From positions 186,001 to 250,000 of the forward strand of contig NZ_BJMM01000003.1 of NCBI RefSeq assembly GCF_006539165.1: DNA of 64,000 bases, read 5' to 3'. The position numbers and the translations under genes are program-made. This document shows, one piece after another, positions 62,547 to 64,000 of this stretch. How positions within the stretch are numbered: position 1 is the stretch's first letter; every line of letters begins with the position of its first letter. The stretch comes from Streptomyces cacaoi (GTDB lineage: Bacteria > Actinomycetota > Actinomycetes > Streptomycetales > Streptomycetaceae). The notes beneath the pieces are model-generated. The model ran no database searches and was not told where the DNA came from. It saw only the letters and a list, made by a program, of their open reading frames with translations.

Positions 62547-64000
62547 ATGGAACGCGGAACGGCATCCCGGCGACCGACGCACCCGTCCGAGGGCACCGGA
62601 TATCCCGCGGACGCCTGCCTGCACGAGCTGTTCGAGGCACAGGCGGCCCGCGACCCGGAGGCGACCGCGCTCGTCCTCGGCCACCGCCGGATCTCCTACG
62701 GCGCGCTCGACGCCCGCGCCGACCGGCTCGCCCGCCGGCTGGCCGAACTGGGCGCCGGGCCCGGCACGCTGGTCGGGGTCTGCCTGGAGCGCGGCCCCGA
62801 ACTGGTCACCGGACTGCTGGCGGCGCTCAAGTGCGGCGCCGGGTACGCACTGATGGACCCGGCCTTCCCCGACCGGCGGCTGGCGGAGATGGCCCGCCAG
62901 GCCCGCGTCCGCGTCGTCGTCGCCGGCCCGTCGACCGCGGAGAGAGCGGCGGCGCCGGGCGCCACCGTGGTGCGGCTGGACCCGGACGGCGAGGACGACG
63001 GGCCGGCGACGGCGTACGGCGGGGACGGCCTGCCGGGGCGCGCCGCGCCGGACGACATCGCCTGCGTGATGTTCACCTCCGGCTCGACGGGCCGCCCCAA
63101 GGGGGTGCTCCTGCCGCACCGCGCCCTCGTCCGGCTCTTCTTCGGCCAGGAGTTCCTGGACTTCACCGGGCACCGGACCTGGCTCCAGGCCGCACCGATG
63201 TCCTGGGACGCCTTCGCCGTGGAGCTGTGGGGGGCGCTGCTGCACGGCGGCACCGGTGTGCTGTACCCGGGTTCGACGCCCGACCCCGCGGTGCTCGCCG
63301 AGCTGGTGGAGGCGCACGGCATCACCACCGTCTTCCTGTCGACCAGCCTGTTCAACGCCGTGGCCGAGGAGTACCCGCGGTTGCTCGGCGGGGTACGCGA
63401 GGTGATGACGGGCGGTGAGGCGTCCTCCCCGCGCCACATGGCGAAGGCGCTGCGTGCCAACCCGGAGCTGGTCCTCGTCCACGCCTACGGGCCGATGGAG
63501 AACGGCGTCTACACCACCTGGCACCGGGTGACGCCGGACGAGGTGGCGGGCCGCACCGTCCCGATCGGCCGCGCCGTCGCGCACACCCGCGTGCACGTGC
63601 TCGACGGCCGGCTGCGGCCCGTTCCGGCGGGCGGCACGGGCGAGTTGTGGATCGGCGGCGACGGGCTGGCCCGCGGCTACCTCGGCCGTCCCGGGCTGAC
63701 CGCCGAGCGCTTCACCGCCTCGCCCTTCGCCCCGGGGGGAGCGGCTGTACCGCACGGGGGACCAGGTGCGCGTCCTGCCCTCCGGCGTGCTGGAGTTCGT
63801 CGGCAGGAGCGACGACCAGGTGAAGATCCGCGGTTTCCGGATCGAGCCGGAGGAGGTGCGGGCGGCGCTGCTGGGCCACCCGGCGCTGGCCGAGGCCGCC
63901 GTCGTCGCCGTACGGCACGGCGACGGGCCGGCCAGGCTGGCCGCGTACGTCGTCCCCCTGCCCGGCGTCGAGGCACCCGGCCGGGCGGAGCTGCGTGCCT
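62547..64000 (+). CDS. Nonribosomal peptide synthetase, initiation adenylation domain (partial, frameshifted)
   Basis: From ATG 62547 the protein starts directly with an adenylation domain, so this is an initiation module. Core motifs: A2 [13 protein letters not shown]3 [12 protein letters not shown]4 [11 protein letters not shown]5 AYGPMEN (Met for the usual Thr) and A6 [14 protein letters not shown]. After FAPGG at codon ~397 a six-G run (63734-63739) puts the rest out of frame. The next frame restores A7 YRTGD, A8 [18 protein letters not shown] and A9 LPGVEAPGR to the window edge. By hand alignment to GrsA the pocket reads D-A-V-F-M-G-A-V-Y, hydrophobic in character but not assigned. A T domain is expected beyond the window. 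Confidence 0.9.
   Translation, partial: MERGTASRRPTHPSEGTGYPADACLHELFEAQAARDPEATALVLGHRRISYGALDARADRLARRLAELGAGPGTLVGVCLERGPELVTGLLAALKCGAGYALMDPAFPDRRLAEMARQARVRVVVAGPSTAERAAAPGATVVRLDPDGEDDGPATAYGGDGLPGRAAPDDIACVMFTSGSTGRPKGVLLPHRALVRLFFGQEFLDFTGHRTWLQAAPMSWDAFAVELWGALLHGGTGVLYPGSTPDPAVLAELVEAHGITTVFLSTSLFNAVAEEYPRLLGGVREVMTGGEASSPRHMAKALRANPELVLVHAYGPMENGVYTTWHRVTPDEVAGRTVPIGRAVAHTRVHVLDGRLRPVPAGGTGELWIGGDGLARGYLGRPGLTAERFTASPFAPGGAAVPHGGPGARPALRRAGVRRQERRPGEDPRFPDRAGGGAGGAAGPPGAGRGRRRRRTARRRAGQAGRVRRPPARRRGTRPGGAAC

Noticed and set aside
60924..63755. A 943-codon leftward frame opposite the thioesterase and NRPS
   Set aside because: Antisense shadow without motifs; the opposite strand has complete PBP-fold and adenylation motifs.
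62547..64000. A specific amino-acid prediction for the adenylation domain
   Set aside because: The hand-aligned pocket D-A-V-F-M-G-A-V-Y did not match a code I know with confidence, and the A5 motif is atypical, so no substrate is named.

Overview
The window looks like part of a Streptomyces chromosome, or that of a close relative. Base composition is very GC-rich, with strong third-position GC in almost every gene and frequent GTG starts. Familiar streptomycete genes are present: a TerD-type protein, an HpnB-like glycosyltransferase, phosphoketolase, and SCO-style small membrane proteins. No rRNA, tRNA or CRISPR array was seen. A few genes, notably 32.5-33.2 kb and 35.7-37 kb, are visibly less GC-rich and look acquired.

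Layout. 0-19.7 kb is core-like: a beta-helix/AAA+ protein cut by the window start, a small membrane protein, phosphoketolase, then a GAF-domain regulator with an aldehyde dehydrogenase/DUF779 pair. A MOSC protein, a Pro/Gln-rich protein, a two-domain TerD protein, a glycosyltransferase, a glutamate-racemase-like protein, an orphan histidine kinase and a NUDIX hydrolase follow. The segment ends with a thioredoxin-reductase-like enzyme divergent from its XRE-cupin regulator. 19.7-25.5 kb is an island: acyltransferase, polysialyltransferase-like protein, GT2 glycosyltransferase and beta-propeller phytase. It lies between two copies of the junction formed by the regulator's 3' end and the dhaM 3' end. 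25.6-27.8 kb is the dhaKLM dihydroxyacetone phosphotransferase operon.

27.8-44.9 kb is an accessory stretch of small regulator/enzyme pairs: TetR/FAD monooxygenase, TetR/SDR and LysR/tautomerase, each with palindromes in the shared promoter. It also holds a secreted lipase, a DHFR-like protein, an MFS gene broken by an in-frame TGA, remnants of a ricin-type lectin gene and of an IS256-type transposase, and minisatellites at gene ends.

44.9-64 kb carries what looks like one edge of a nonribosomal peptide cluster. A leftward set (amidase, MppJ/MrsA-like alpha-keto-acid C-methyltransferase, HisC-like aminotransferase, MbtH, VioC/MppO-like Fe/2-oxoglutarate oxygenase) would make and load a beta-methylated and/or beta-hydroxylated amino acid. 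A rightward set (ABC exporter pair, SurE-like PBP-type thioesterase, NRPS beginning directly with an adenylation domain) would assemble, cyclise and export the peptide. Between them lie general-metabolism genes (GNAT, NTF2-like, SDR, amidohydrolase/MarR) and a transposase-derived protein that has lost its catalytic acids. The NRPS reading frame shifts at a six-G run near 63.74 kb and leaves the window unfinished. Protein-family calls are from reading the sequence only; no database search was run.
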